Positions 9,050 to 18,478 of a stretch of DNA of 64,000 nucleotides are shown piece after piece (the stretch's first letter is position 1; the number at the start of each line of letters is the position of its first letter). The DNA lies in the NCBI GenBank assembly GCA_003584705.1, contig AP018536.1, forward strand, positions 930,001 to 994,000. Direction: 5' to 3'. The notes below the pieces were generated by a model. The model saw nothing but the letters and a program-made list of their open reading frames with translations, did not search any database and was not told where the DNA came from. This DNA is from Lachnospiraceae bacterium GAM79 (GTDB lineage Bacteria > Bacillota > Clostridia > Lachnospirales > Lachnospiraceae). The position numbers and the translations under genes are program-made.

Positions 9050-10646
9050 TTATTTTGAATGTTCGGGAAATGGACCGATTGTGACAACAAAAGCAGGAAA
9101 AATAAGGGGATATTTGTGGAATACAACATATACATTTCAGGGGATTAAGTATGCAAATGCAAAAAGATTTCAGATGCCGGAGGAAATTCAGCCGTGGGAT
9201 GGGATAAAAGATGCTACTTCTTATGGCTATGTATGTCCATTGTTAACCCAGGATGTTCCCAACGGTGAAATTATGGTTCCTCATAGATACTGGCCTATGG
9301 ATGAACACTGTCAGTATTTGAACGTTTGGACGCAGACGTTGGATACTTTGGCAAAAAAACCGGTTATGGTATGGCTTCATGGAGGTGGATTCTATGCAGG
9401 ATCTTCTATCGAACAGATAGCATATGACGGTACAAATTTAAGCCAATTTGGGGATGTGGTTGTAGTATCATTGAATCATAGATTAAATCTTTTGGGATAT
9501 TTGAATTTGTCAGAATATGGAGAAAAATATTGGAACTCGGGAAATGTTGGAAATGCTGATATTGTAGCGGCATTGCGCTGGATTAGAGACAATATTGAAG
9601 CGTTTGGCGGGGATCCTCAAAATGTAACGTTATTCGGGCAATCCGGAGGAGGCATGAAAATATGGACGCTGATGCAGACACCGGAGGCTGATGGCTTGTA
9701 TCATAAAGCGATTATTCAGAGCGGCGTATTGGAAGATTTTATTGATGAAGAGAATACAGATGCCAAACCACTGATCCGGGCAATGCTGCAGGAGCTTAAT
9801 ATGGAAGAATCGGATATTGAGAAATGGGAGGATATGCCTTACAGAGAGCTGGCAGATGCTTATAATAAAGTATCCGATAAAGTACTGGCTGAAGGTGGTT
9901 ATATAGGAGGACATCCGATTCGGAACTCTTATTACATGGGGGATCCCTTAAAAATTGGATTTTCGGAATATGCTCAAAAGGTGCCGGTGTTAATAGGAAG
10001 TGTGTTCGGAGAGATGGGATTTGCACCCGGGCTGATCGGAAGGAATCAAATGACACAAGAGGAATTGATCAGGATTGTCGAAAAACGATTTGGTGAACAT
10101 ACTCAGTCTGTGATTCAGGCATACGCGCAGGCATACCCGGGAAGAAGCATTGCAGACTTAACTACATATGATATTTTTTTCAGAAAACCGGTAATTGATT
10201 TTGTGAAAAAGAGAAAGACATACAAACAATCTAATATATATGCATATGTCTTTGCTGTTGAATTTCCTCTGGATGATGGAAAGCCGGCATGGCATTGTTC
10301 TGATCTGGCTTTTGTATTTCATAATACAGATAAGGTTCCCGTGGCTAATATGCCGGGAGTCACGGATAAACTAGAAGAAAAAATGTGCAAGGCATGGGTG
10401 AATTTTGCTAAAACAGGAATTCCATTCATTGATGAAACGATTGCTTGGCCGGCCTGTACAGAAGAGACAGAAAATTATATGGTTATCGACAATGATAAAT
10501 GGCAGGTAAGAGAGAAGTTTGATTACGAATTAGTGAAACAGGTAGCGGACAGTGGCATGAAATCTCCATTTTCTATAAAAGAAAGGAGAAAAATGTTGCA
10601 GAAAACTCAAAAAGAAGCAGAAGAGAAAGGCGTATTTTTACATTGA
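9042..10646 (+). CDS. Type-B carboxylesterase
   Basis: Alpha/beta-hydrolase of the carboxylesterase type-B family, 534 residues, no signal peptide, hence cytoplasmic. The oxyanion-hole loop is WLHGGGFYAGS, near residue 110. The nucleophile elbow is FGQSGGG with Ser201; the second position is Gln where GESAG is the common form. The family's acidic segment is probably GSVFGEMGF, and the catalytic His lies in PAWHCSDLAFVF. These enzymes hydrolyse carboxylic esters. Placement between a sugar importer and a GH3 enzyme suggests removal of acyl or aryl esters from imported glycosides; this is inference. The start overlaps the regulator gene by 8 bases, and the stop overlaps the next start by 4 (TTGA). 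Confidence 0.92.
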   Translation: MSSYFECSGNGPIVTTKAGKIRGYLWNTTYTFQGIKYANAKRFQMPEEIQPWDGIKDATSYGYVCPLLTQDVPNGEIMVPHRYWPMDEHCQYLNVWTQTLDTLAKKPVMVWLHGGGFYAGSSIEQIAYDGTNLSQFGDVVVVSLNHRLNLLGYLNLSEYGEKYWNSGNVGNADIVAALRWIRDNIEAFGGDPQNVTLFGQSGGGMKIWTLMQTPEADGLYHKAIIQSGVLEDFIDEENTDAKPLIRAMLQELNMEESDIEKWEDMPYRELADAYNKVSDKVLAEGGYIGGHPIRNSYYMGDPLKIGFSEYAQKVPVLIGSVFGEMGFAPGLIGRNQMTQEELIRIVEKRFGEHTQSVIQAYAQAYPGRSIADLTTYDIFFRKPVIDFVKKRKTYKQSNIYAYVFAVEFPLDDGKPAWHCSDLAFVFHNTDKVPVANMPGVTDKLEEKMCKAWVNFAKTGIPFIDETIAWPACTEETENYMVIDNDKWQVREKFDYELVKQVADSGMKSPFSIKERRKMLQKTQKEAEEKGVFLH

Positions 10647-12844
10647 AGACAGAAAAAATAATAACTGAATTATTGGAACAGATGACCTTGGATGAAAAGA
10701 TCGGGATGGTTCATGGAAATGGATTGTTTCAGAATAAAGGGGTAGAAAGACTGGGAATACCTTCTATGAAATTTTCAGATGGACCTATGGGTGTTCGGAA
10801 TGAGTTTCAAAATGATAAATGGATTCCCCTGGGCAATACTGATGATTATGTATCTTATCTTCCAAGTAATAGTGCTATAGCATCTACATGGGATGTCGAT
10901 GTTGCATATGAAGTTGGCAAGGTCCTGGGAGCGGAAGCCAGAGGCAGAGGAAAAGACATGATTTTGGCGCCGGGAATTAATATCAAACGAAGTCCCTTAT
11001 GTGGGAGAAACTATGAATATTTGAGTGAAGACCCCGTGCTGACAGCAGAGATGGCAGTTGCTTTGATAAAGGGAATACAGCAGAATGATGTGGCAGCCTG
11101 TGTAAAACATTTTGTGGCAAACAATCAGGAAACTAATCGACTGCATGTGGACACTAAAGTAAATGAGAGAACCTTGCAGGAAATATATTACCCGGCGTTT
11201 CGACAGTCTGTGCAGAGGGCAGATGTTTATTCGGTTATGGGAGCCTATAACAGATTAAACGGTACCTATTGCTGTGAAAATAATCTGTTGCTGAAGGAAG
11301 TATTGCGTGATCAATGGGGATTTGAAGGAATTGTAATCAGTGACTGGGGAGCAGTGCATAATACGTTAGATGCGGGGCAGGCAGCACTTGATATTGAAAT
11401 GTCAGTATTTGATAATTTCGACGAATATTGTCTGGCAGAACCTTTGAAACAAAGGATCTTGGATGAATCAGTAGATATGGCGTGTCTGGATGCAAAGGTA
11501 CGTAACATCTTGCGAGTAATGTTTAAGTTAAAAATGATTGGAAAGGAAGCGGTACATCGAAAAAACGGCTCCTATAATACTATGGCGCACCGGCAGGTGT
11601 TGAAAAAAGCAGCGGAAAAATCTGTTATTTTATTGAAAAATGATAGTAAATTATTGCCACTTGGAAATACATATCATAAGAAAATTGCAGTCATAGGTTG
11701 TAACGCAGACCGAATTCACTCGGGCGGTGGAGGTAGTGCAGAAATTAAGGCTTTGTATGAAATATCACCGCTTCTTGGAATCAAAATGGAATTTGGAGGT
11801 AATGCAGAAATAGTATATGAACCGGGGTATTATATTCCGGAAAAAAAGGAGCTTAACGGAGAAAACTGGCAGGCTTCCAGTGTGGATGACAAAGAAAAAA
11901 TACAACAACAGATCCGCAGGATGAGAGAAGAAAAAAGAAGATTAAAAAAGGAGGCATTTTATTCAGACCTATCGGAAATTGAGGAAGAATATCACAGAAG
12001 AGCTCTGAAGCTTGCTGAAGAGAGCGATATTGTTCTGTTTGTAGGAGGGTTGGATCATGAATATGACATTGAGGGAGAGGATCGTCCCTGCATGAAACTT
12101 CCGTATCATCAGGATGAATTGATTACAAAATTATTAAAGGTAAGACCGGACACAATTGTAACTATGATAGGAGGATCTCCGGTGGAGATGCCATGGGAAG
12201 AAAAAGCAGGTACAATTTTGTGGTCTTATTATGCCGGAATGGAGAGTGGCACAGCCCTAGCGGGAATCCTCACCGGAAGAATCAATCCCAGTGGAAAACT
12301 GGCAGAAACTTTTCCTCGTGTTTATGAAGATACACCGACAGGTCATAACGGACAATTTGGGAGAGATAATATGGTCTGTTATGAAGAAGAAATTATGGTC
12401 GGATATCGTCATTATGAGAAAAATGATATTTTGCCGATGTTCTGCTTTGGACATGGACTCTCTTATACAGAATTTGCGTATCACGATCTGCAGGTGAAAC
12501 AAGATAATGATGCAAAAGACAGAGTGAGCATATCGTTTGATATAGAAAACGTAGGTCAAATAGACGGAAGAGAGATTGTACAGATTTATGTGAGGGATGA
12601 GGAGTGTACAGTAATCAGACCAGAAAAAGAGTTAAAGGCATTCAAAAGCATTACGCTGAAAGCGGGGAGTGTATGCAGAGTAGAGATTACTTTGGATAGT
12701 ATGGCGTTTTCATTTTATGATGAGAAGAAACATGATTTTTGTGTGGAACCCGGAATTTTTGAAATATGTGTAGGCAATTCAACGCAAAATATTTTATTGC
12801 ATCAGAAAATTGAATACCCTAACTGCAGTAAGCAGAATGTGTGA
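10643..12844 (+). CDS. Glycoside hydrolase family 3 beta-glycosidase
   Basis: Cytoplasmic GH3 enzyme, 733 residues, no signal peptide. The N-terminal TIM-barrel carries the nucleophile Asp234 in GIVISDWGAV and the upstream KHFVANNQE and NERTLQEIY motifs. The second alpha/beta-sandwich domain holds the likely acid/base in YDIEGEDRPCMKLP. A fibronectin-III-like domain closes the protein (about 630-725). It releases beta-linked sugars from the non-reducing end of imported oligosaccharides or aryl glycosides; exact specificity (glucose, xylose or other) cannot be read from sequence. The TTG start overlaps the esterase stop as TTGA, indicating coupled translation. A strong terminator follows. Confidence 0.93.
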   Translation: MKTEKIITELLEQMTLDEKIGMVHGNGLFQNKGVERLGIPSMKFSDGPMGVRNEFQNDKWIPLGNTDDYVSYLPSNSAIASTWDVDVAYEVGKVLGAEARGRGKDMILAPGINIKRSPLCGRNYEYLSEDPVLTAEMAVALIKGIQQNDVAACVKHFVANNQETNRLHVDTKVNERTLQEIYYPAFRQSVQRADVYSVMGAYNRLNGTYCCENNLLLKEVLRDQWGFEGIVISDWGAVHNTLDAGQAALDIEMSVFDNFDEYCLAEPLKQRILDESVDMACLDAKVRNILRVMFKLKMIGKEAVHRKNGSYNTMAHRQVLKKAAEKSVILLKNDSKLLPLGNTYHKKIAVIGCNADRIHSGGGGSAEIKALYEISPLLGIKMEFGGNAEIVYEPGYYIPEKKELNGENWQASSVDDKEKIQQQIRRMREEKRRLKKEAFYSDLSEIEEEYHRRALKLAEESDIVLFVGGLDHEYDIEGEDRPCMKLPYHQDELITKLLKVRPDTIVTMIGGSPVEMPWEEKAGTILWSYYAGMESGTALAGILTGRINPSGKLAETFPRVYEDTPTGHNGQFGRDNMVCYEEEIMVGYRHYEKNDILPMFCFGHGLSYTEFAYHDLQVKQDNDAKDRVSISFDIENVGQIDGREIVQIYVRDEECTVIRPEKELKAFKSITLKAGSVCRVEITLDSMAFSFYDEKKHDFCVEPGIFEICVGNSTQNILLHQKIEYPNCSKQNV

Positions 12845-12885
12845 AATCCCGATTCTAATTCATTATAAAATAAAGGATAAACTAG

Positions 12886-12943
12886 CTACCGCTTTGGGCT
12901 GACTGATGAGACCGTCAGCTCAAAGCGGTAGTTTTATTATTTT
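12886..12943 (+). terminator. Rho-independent terminator of the glycoside operon
   Basis: An 18-base stem (left arm 12886-12903, right arm 12914-12931, one internal mismatch) is followed by TTTTATTATTTT. It marks the end of the AT-rich block; sequence to the right is visibly richer in G+C. Confidence 0.92.
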
Positions 12944-13004
12944 ATGGAATTATGAAAGCGGTTGTCAAATTGGAAAGCGGAATGCGGAATCCTTAGGATA
13001 TGGC

Positions 13005-13033
13005 TTGCCATTGTAGCAGATTCCGATTATAAT
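13005..13033 (+). promoter_or_regulatory. Sigma-A promoter of hydrolase-murF genes
   Basis: TTGCCA (13005-13010), 17 bases, TATAAT (13028-13033), about 40 bases upstream of the ATG at 13074. Confidence 0.7.
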
Positions 13034-13073
13034 AAAAGATTGTAACGGCAACGGCTTGGAATTGGGGATTATC

Positions 13074-13844
13074 ATGAATATAGTAGTAGACGGATATAAT
13101 ATATGTTATAAAACAACCGGTACCGGCGATAAGACGGTTGTGATCTTACAGGGCTGGGGTACGGATCTGGGAGTGTATGATTCCGTAGCCGGTGTGATAG
13201 ACGGCAGCAGGTACCGTGTGATCCAGTTCGATTTCCCGGGCTTCGGCGGCAGCGATGAACCGAAGGAACCCTGGGATGTAGACGGATTTGCGGATTTTTT
13301 CTGCAGATTTATGGAAGTAATGCAGGTAAAGCAGGCCACCCTCATCGGGCATTCCTACGGTGGCCGCGTGATCATCAAGCTGGCAGCCAGAGAGAGCATC
13401 CCTTTTGAGATCACAAACATTATCCTGATCGACAGCGCAGGTGTCCTGCCGGTGCGTACTACTGCACAGAAATGGAAGATCCGCAAGTACAAGATCCTGA
13501 AGAAATTCCTGAACATGAAGCTGATCTATGCTATGTTCCCGGAGGTGATCGATGACTGGAGGAGCCGACAGGGATCGGCAGACTACCGCAATGCGACACC
13601 CATGATGCGTCAGTGTATGGTGAAGGCAGTGAATGAGGATCTGACGGAGTTGCTTCCGAAGATCCGTCAGGAAGTGCTGCTGATCTGGGGAGATCAGGAT
13701 ACGGCAACTCCTATCCGGGATGCACATATTATGGAAGAGAAGATACCCAACTGCGGTCTGGCAGTGATCCCGGGAACCGGTCATTTTTCTTTCCTTGAGA
13801 AGCCGGCACAGTTCCGGGGAATTATGGAGGCATATTTGCAATGA
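13074..13844 (+). CDS. Alpha/beta hydrolase
   Basis: Cytoplasmic alpha/beta-hydrolase of 256 residues. ATG 13074 is preferred over the in-frame TTG at 13056 because a GGGG run lies 7-10 bases before it. The nucleophile elbow is IGHSYGGRV (Ser near residue 96), the acid is in WGDQDTATP, and the His is in GTGHFSFLEKP near the C terminus; all three are in the expected order. An early QGWG segment forms the oxyanion loop. The substrate is unknown. It overlaps the MurF-type gene by 4 bases (ATGA), so it is probably made together with cell-wall enzymes. Confidence 0.9.
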   Translation: MNIVVDGYNICYKTTGTGDKTVVILQGWGTDLGVYDSVAGVIDGSRYRVIQFDFPGFGGSDEPKEPWDVDGFADFFCRFMEVMQVKQATLIGHSYGGRVIIKLAARESIPFEITNIILIDSAGVLPVRTTAQKWKIRKYKILKKFLNMKLIYAMFPEVIDDWRSRQGSADYRNATPMMRQCMVKAVNEDLTELLPKIRQEVLLIWGDQDTATPIRDAHIMEEKIPNCGLAVIPGTGHFSFLEKPAQFRGIMEAYLQ

Positions 13845-15418
13845 TCATACGTGTGCTGATAGCGGTCGTGCTTGCTGTTCCGGCATATTTTTATACCATG
13901 CGGTATAACATTCATATGTTCCAGCAGAACGGCTATAAGAATAAAGAACACCTTCACTGGCTGAAGAAGAAGTTCCGGCTGCAATGGATTCTCTATTTTG
14001 GTCTGGCACTGGGCATTGTAACCTGTGTGTTTCCGTACCTTGCCCTTGAAATCTTCGAGTATCTGGTACTGTTCGTGATCATCGTGGTATATCGTGCCAT
14101 GAAGCGGATGAATACGAAGAAAAAGCTGGTGTATACTGCCCGGGTCAAGAGATTGCTCGCTACGGAGCTGATCCTTACGGCTGCGGTATTCGCTCTGGTG
14201 TGTGGATTTGGCGGAATGAAGCGGATCCCGGGGCTGTGCCTGATCCTGGTATCTGTGAATCTGTTTCTGGATATTGTGGCTAATGTCATCAATCATCCCA
14301 TGGAGGCGGGGATCAATCAGCATTATATCAATGACGCTGTGAGAAAGCTGAAAAGCGTCCCGGGACTTACCGTCATCGGTGTGACCGGCAGCTACGGCAA
14401 GACCAGTGTGAAGTTCTATTTGCAGACACTTTTACAGGAAAAATATAACGTACTGGTGACGCCGGAGAGTTTCAATACGCCTATGGGTGTGGTGCGGACC
14501 ATCCGCGGTTCCCTGAAGCCCACCACGGAGATCTTCGTCTGTGAGATGGGTGCCCGCCATGTGGGCGATATCAAGGAGATCTGCGATATGGTGCATCCCG
14601 ATCACGGTGTGATCACATCTATCGGACCGCAGCATTTAGAGACCTTTTTTAACATGGAGAATATTCAGAAGACGAAGTTCGAGCTGGCGGATGCCCTGCC
14701 GGAAGGCGGCATGCTGTTCTTGAACGGTGACAACGATTATATTCAGCAGCAGGCAGCTTCTCCCGCGTATGATCAGACCCCGGAGAAGATCTTCTATTAT
14801 TCCGAAACGGAAGGGACAGGATACTGTGCCAAAGATGTGAAGGTATCCCAGTTAGGTACGGAGTTCACGGTAGTGACCCCGGACGGCGAGAGCGAGAGAT
14901 TCCAGATGCGTCTCATCGGGGCCCACAATGTCATCAATGTGGTGGGGGCTATCGCAGTTGCTCATAGAATGGGCATGACGCTGCAGGAACTGCGGATCCC
15001 GGTACGCCGGATCGAGCCGGTGCCCCATCGTATGCAGATGCGGGAGCACGGTCTGGTGACGATCATCGATGATGCTTACAATTCCAACCCCGTAGGTTCC
15101 AGGGCAGCGGTCGAGACGCTGGCTATGTTTGACGGTATCCGGATCCTGATCACGCCGGGCATGGTGGAGCTGGGTGACAAGGAAGCGGAATACAATCATA
15201 AATTCGGTAACTACGCAGCGGATTGCTGCGATTACATCCTGTTAGTGGGCAGACGGCACACCGAGCCCATCAGGGAGGGCGTGCTGGAGAAGGGATTCCC
15301 GGAAGAGAAATGCCTTGTATTCGACAAGCTGGAGGAAGCTGTATCTTACGCCTATGCCATCAAAGGGCAGGGACATAAGTATATTTTATTAGAGAATGAC
15401 CTGACGGATAACTATTAG
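13841..15418 (+). CDS. murF: MurF-type Mur ligase with membrane N terminus
   Basis: UDP-N-acetylmuramoyl-tripeptide-D-Ala-D-Ala ligase family, 525 residues. The core has the ATP loop GVTGSYGKTSVK (about residues 180-190), an FVCEMGARH.GDI segment, GPQHLETF, the central NVVGAIAVAHRMG and the C-terminal ligase part DDAYNSNPVGSRAAVETLAMFDG. Unlike the textbook ~450-residue enzyme, it starts with about 150 residues containing several hydrophobic helices, so it is probably membrane-anchored. A ddl gene follows, which makes the D-Ala-D-Ala substrate. A MurF-like paralogue with a related role cannot be excluded. Confidence 0.85.
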   Translation: MIIRVLIAVVLAVPAYFYTMRYNIHMFQQNGYKNKEHLHWLKKKFRLQWILYFGLALGIVTCVFPYLALEIFEYLVLFVIIVVYRAMKRMNTKKKLVYTARVKRLLATELILTAAVFALVCGFGGMKRIPGLCLILVSVNLFLDIVANVINHPMEAGINQHYINDAVRKLKSVPGLTVIGVTGSYGKTSVKFYLQTLLQEKYNVLVTPESFNTPMGVVRTIRGSLKPTTEIFVCEMGARHVGDIKEICDMVHPDHGVITSIGPQHLETFFNMENIQKTKFELADALPEGGMLFLNGDNDYIQQQAASPAYDQTPEKIFYYSETEGTGYCAKDVKVSQLGTEFTVVTPDGESERFQMRLIGAHNVINVVGAIAVAHRMGMTLQELRIPVRRIEPVPHRMQMREHGLVTIIDDAYNSNPVGSRAAVETLAMFDGIRILITPGMVELGDKEAEYNHKFGNYAADCCDYILLVGRRHTEPIREGVLEKGFPEEKCLVFDKLEEAVSYAYAIKGQGHKYILLENDLTDNY

Positions 15419-15493
15419 ACGACTCAGAGGCGATTTCGCGAAAGTGGTTCCGGATAGTTGACAGAGAGTAGTAAAATTCAGGAGGGAAAATAA

Positions 15494-16675
15494 ATGAAGA
15501 CAAGAGTAGCAATGCTGTTTGGCGGCAAGAGTGTAGAACACGAAGTATCAGTGATCTCCGGCATTCAGGCTGTCATGAATATGGACACAGACAAATACGA
15601 AGTGATCCCGGTCTATATGACCAAGCGCAATGAAATGTACATCGGTGAGGAGATCGGCAAGATCGAATCCTACAAAAATATCGATGAACTGTTGAAAAAG
15701 TCCCAGAGAGTCATCATGACCAACGAGGACGGCAAGGTATTCCTGACTCCGTTCCCGGTGAAGATGTTCGGCGGGAAGAAGCCGGTAGAGATCGACGTGG
15801 CTTTCCCCGTAGTCCACGGTACCAACGTAGAGGACGGCGCTTTCCAGGGTTACCTGAAGACCATGGGTATCCCCTTCGTGGGATGTGATGTGACCGCATC
15901 TGCCATCGGCATGGACAAATACATTATGAAAGCTGTCTTAAAGGAATGCGATGTGCCGGTACTGGATGCACAGCTGTATACTCTGGCAGATTATGCGGAG
16001 ATGGAGACACTTCTTGACAAAGTGGAAAAGGGACTGGGTTATCCCGTGATTGTAAAGCCTGTCAACTTAGGTTCCAGCGTAGGTATCAGCGTGGCAAAGA
16101 ACCGCGTGGAACTGACCCATTCCGTGGACGATGCTTTCAAGTATGCCACTAAGGTACTGGTGGAGCATGCCATTACGAATCTGCGGGAGATCAACTGCTC
16201 CGTACTGGGAGATGAGAATGATGCCATCGCCTCTGAGTGTGAAGAACCCCTGCATACCAAAGATATCTTAAGCTATGAAGACAAATATGTCAGCAATGCC
16301 AAGGGCAGTGGTTCCAAGGGCATGGCGAGCGTATCCCGCAAGATTCCCGCAGAGCTGTCACCGGAGAAGAGAGAGGAAGTCCGGGAGCTGGCAGTCAGAT
16401 CCTTTAAAGCACTGGGCTGTAACGGTGTGTCCCGTATCGACTTTATGATCGATGAGGACAACGGTAAGCTGTATTTTAACGAGATCAATACCATCCCCGG
16501 ATCACTGGCATTCTATCTGTGGGATCCGGTGGGCGTTCCTTACAAAGAGCTTCTGGACCGTATGATCCAGCTGTCTTTGAAGAGAGCCCGCACCGAGGAG
16601 AGACTGACCTTTACCTTTGACACCAATATCCTGAATTCCGCAAGCTTTGGCGGTTCTAAGGGTGGTAAATTGTAA
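15494..16675 (+). CDS. ddl: D-alanine--D-alanine ligase
   Basis: ATP-grasp enzyme of 393 residues that joins two D-Ala for peptidoglycan. The N-terminal MLFGGKSVEHEVSVISG motif, VVHGTNVEDGAFQGYL, the ATP-binding PVIVKPVNLGSSVGIS, and the magnesium-site sequence YFNEINTIPGSLAFYLW are all present. The start ATG has an AGGAGGG site. It follows the MurF-type gene by 75 bases with no terminator seen between them, so it is likely co-transcribed with it. Confidence 0.95.
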   Translation: MKTRVAMLFGGKSVEHEVSVISGIQAVMNMDTDKYEVIPVYMTKRNEMYIGEEIGKIESYKNIDELLKKSQRVIMTNEDGKVFLTPFPVKMFGGKKPVEIDVAFPVVHGTNVEDGAFQGYLKTMGIPFVGCDVTASAIGMDKYIMKAVLKECDVPVLDAQLYTLADYAEMETLLDKVEKGLGYPVIVKPVNLGSSVGISVAKNRVELTHSVDDAFKYATKVLVEHAITNLREINCSVLGDENDAIASECEEPLHTKDILSYEDKYVSNAKGSGSKGMASVSRKIPAELSPEKREEVRELAVRSFKALGCNGVSRIDFMIDEDNGKLYFNEINTIPGSLAFYLWDPVGVPYKELLDRMIQLSLKRARTEERLTFTFDTNILNSASFGGSKGGKL

Positions 16676-16714
16676 TAGCCGGTTTATGGATTTTATGATT
16701 ATTTAATATATTTT

Positions 16715-16741
16715 TTAGCACTCTGGACTTGCGAGTGCTAA
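16715..16741. promoter_or_regulatory. CIRCE operator (HrcA site)
   Basis: TTAGCACTC, nine bases, GAGTGCTAA: a perfect CIRCE inverted repeat. A TATAAT lies just downstream at 16755-16760, so HrcA bound here would block transcription of the J-protein gene. The leader to the ATG at 16910 is about 150 bases. Confidence 0.93.
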
Positions 16742-16909
16742 TCTATAGTGATAATATAATCTCTGTAAAAGCAACAAGCGACTGCAGCAGCAGACAATTG
16801 TTTGAAAAGAGATGTGAAGTGGTCAGCCGCGCAGGGAACTGTGTGGCTGATTTTTACATGGAGAACGTCTTGGTTGTGTGGCTCACCGGTTGGGCAGAAT
16901 GGAGGGAAT

Positions 16910-17947
16910 ATGACGAAGACAACAAAAAGAGATTATTATGAAGTACTGGGTGTCAGCAAGACAGCGGACGCCGCAACGATAAAAAAAGCATACCGGAAAC
17001 TGGCGAAAAAATACCATCCGGATACCAATGCAGGAGACCCTGTGGCAGAGGAGAAGCTGAAGGAAGTCAACGAGGCTTACGATGTGCTGGGGGATGAAAA
17101 AAAGAAGAAACTATACGATACTTACGGTTTTGCCGCTTTCCAGGAGGGATTTAACGAGGAGGCAGCCAGACAGTATCAGGAGCAGTTTAAGAACGGAGGA
17201 GGTTTCCACTACAATGGAGGTACCGGCGGCTTCGGCACCGATGGATTCGGCGGCTTTGGCAACGGCACGTTCCATTACAGTACAGGAGGAAGCGGTTTCG
17301 GTACCGGTGATTTCGGCAGCTTCGGCGGGGATGAGGATATTTTTGACAATCTGTTCGGTCAGTATTTCAAGGGACAGAAAGGCTCCGGACGGGGCAGCCG
17401 GGCGAACTACCGCAGCAAAGGTCAGGATGTGGAATCCGGCATCACCATCAGCTTTGACGAAGCAATGCATGGCTGCGACAAGACCTTTACTTTAAGAGAT
17501 CCGGCTACCGGCAAGTCCGAATCCGTGCAGGTGCACATTCCGGCAGGTATCGATACCGGTAAAAGTATCCGCCTGAAAGGTAAGGGTGGTGAAGGTTACT
17601 CCGGCGGTGAGAGCGGTGACCTGTATCTGAAGGTGACGGTACAGGAGAAGCCGGGCTGGGAGCGTAGAGGACAGGATCTGTATACCACGGTCAATATCCC
17701 CTATACTACCGCAGCCCTGGGCGGCGAGATCCGTGTACCCACGTTGTACGGCGATGTCATGTGCAAAGTGAAGGAAGGTACGCAGTCCGGAAGTAAGATC
17801 CGTCTGAAAGGCAAGGGTGTGGTATCCATGAAGGATAAAAATGCCCACGGCGATCAGTATGTCGTGATCCAGATTCAGGTGCCTAAGAATCTGACCCCGG
17901 CAGCAAAAGAAAAATTACAGGAATACAAGAAGGTCAGTGGATTTTGA
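16910..17947 (+). CDS. J-domain co-chaperone without zinc finger (DnaJ class II / CbpA-like)
   Basis: Cytoplasmic Hsp70 co-chaperone, 345 residues. ATG 16910 is used because GGAGGG lies directly upstream; the open frame extends to 16802 but that part lies in the leader and is not J-like. The J domain is at residues 7-70, with HPD at 36-38. A Gly/Phe-rich linker follows (about 105-170). The four CxxCxGxG repeats of DnaJ are absent, and two C-terminal substrate-binding domains end the protein ([17 protein letters not shown] near 215; [14 protein letters not shown] near 290). Control by CIRCE is expected for the main dnaJ but this gene is monocistronic and class II, with no dnaK or grpE nearby. 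Confidence 0.9.
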   Translation: MTKTTKRDYYEVLGVSKTADAATIKKAYRKLAKKYHPDTNAGDPVAEEKLKEVNEAYDVLGDEKKKKLYDTYGFAAFQEGFNEEAARQYQEQFKNGGGFHYNGGTGGFGTDGFGGFGNGTFHYSTGGSGFGTGDFGSFGGDEDIFDNLFGQYFKGQKGSGRGSRANYRSKGQDVESGITISFDEAMHGCDKTFTLRDPATGKSESVQVHIPAGIDTGKSIRLKGKGGEGYSGGESGDLYLKVTVQEKPGWERRGQDLYTTVNIPYTTAALGGEIRVPTLYGDVMCKVKEGTQSGSKIRLKGKGVVSMKDKNAHGDQYVVIQIQVPKNLTPAAKEKLQEYKKVSGF

Positions 17948-17963
17948 TCCACTGGCCTTTTGT
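17931..17963 (+). terminator. Terminator of the J-protein gene
   Basis: Stem GGTCAGTGGAT / ATCCACTGGCC (17932-17942 with 17947-17957) followed by TTTTGTGTTTTTT. The stem overlaps the stop codon. Confidence 0.8.
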
Positions 17964-18006
17964 GTTTTTTGATAAATGATAAAATTTTTCATTAAACGAA
18001 AAAAGC

Positions 18007-18035
18007 TGGAAATAGGAAAAACAGGTGCTTATAAT
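18007..18035 (+). promoter_or_regulatory. Possible promoter of small protein/P-type ATPase genes
   Basis: TGGAAA (18007-18012), 17 bases, TATAAT (18030-18035). The -35 is weak. An imperfect inverted repeat (ATTC...GAAT) lies just downstream and could be an operator for a metal sensor, but this is a guess. Confidence 0.45.
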
Positions 18036-18087
18036 ATTCATTCATAAATAGAATAAACAAAAGACTTCACACAGGAGGAAATGAATT

Positions 18088-18396
18088 ATGTTGAAATGTT
18101 TGAAAAAGATTGATAAAGCTAAAACCGGTATCTTCGCAGCAGGCGTTCTGTTCGGAACCGCAGGTATCAAAGTACTGTCCAGCAAGGATGCGAAGAAGCT
18201 GTACACCAACTGCACCGCAGCTGTTTTGCGTGCAAAAGAGTGCGTAATGAAGACGGCTACCACCATTCAGGAGAACGCAGAGGACATCTACGCAGAAGCT
18301 CAGCAGATCAACGAGGAGAGAGCAGCACAGGCAGCTCAGGAGTTTGACGGTGAGGTTGAGGCAGAAGCAGCAGAGACTGCAGCAGATGCTGAATAA
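18088..18396 (+). CDS. Small acidic-tailed protein ahead of metal ATPase (DUF6110-like?)
   Basis: Protein of 102 residues with a strong AGGAGG site. Residues 1-30 are basic then hydrophobic (KTGIFAAGVLFGTAGIKVL), which could be a membrane anchor. The middle holds two Cys (NCTAAVLRAKEC), and the last 40 residues are Glu/Ala-rich. I recall small proteins of this kind (DUF6110) beside heavy-metal P-type ATPases in Lachnospiraceae, but cannot verify the family here. A hairpin with a T-run lies between it and the ATPase gene. Role unknown; by position it may help metal export or sensing. Confidence 0.7.
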   Translation: MLKCLKKIDKAKTGIFAAGVLFGTAGIKVLSSKDAKKLYTNCTAAVLRAKECVMKTATTIQENAEDIYAEAQQINEERAAQAAQEFDGEVEAEAAETAADAE

Positions 18397-18426
18397 TCCA
18401 TCGAAGCTTACAACACAGAATAAATG

Positions 18427-18458
18427 ACACCTGCATGCTCCGGCATCGCAGGTGTTTT
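18427..18458 (+). terminator. Hairpin terminator or attenuator before P-type ATPase
   Basis: ACACCTGC (18427-18434) pairs with GCAGGTGT (18448-18455), with inner ATGC/GCAT pairing and a short T-run. It lies between the small-protein gene and the ATPase start 20 bases further, so partial read-through would give more small protein than ATPase. Confidence 0.7.
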
Positions 18459-18478
18459 CATGAAAGCAGGCATAAATT

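Noticed and set aside
13146..13841. Minus-strand open frame of 231 codons opposite the alpha/beta hydrolase
   Set aside because: The plus-strand frame has a complete catalytic triad, a promoter and a coupled downstream gene; the minus frame has none of these.
16729..16941. Small open frame of 70 codons in the J-protein leader
   Set aside because: It begins within the CIRCE element, has no ribosome site and overlaps the real J-protein start in another frame.
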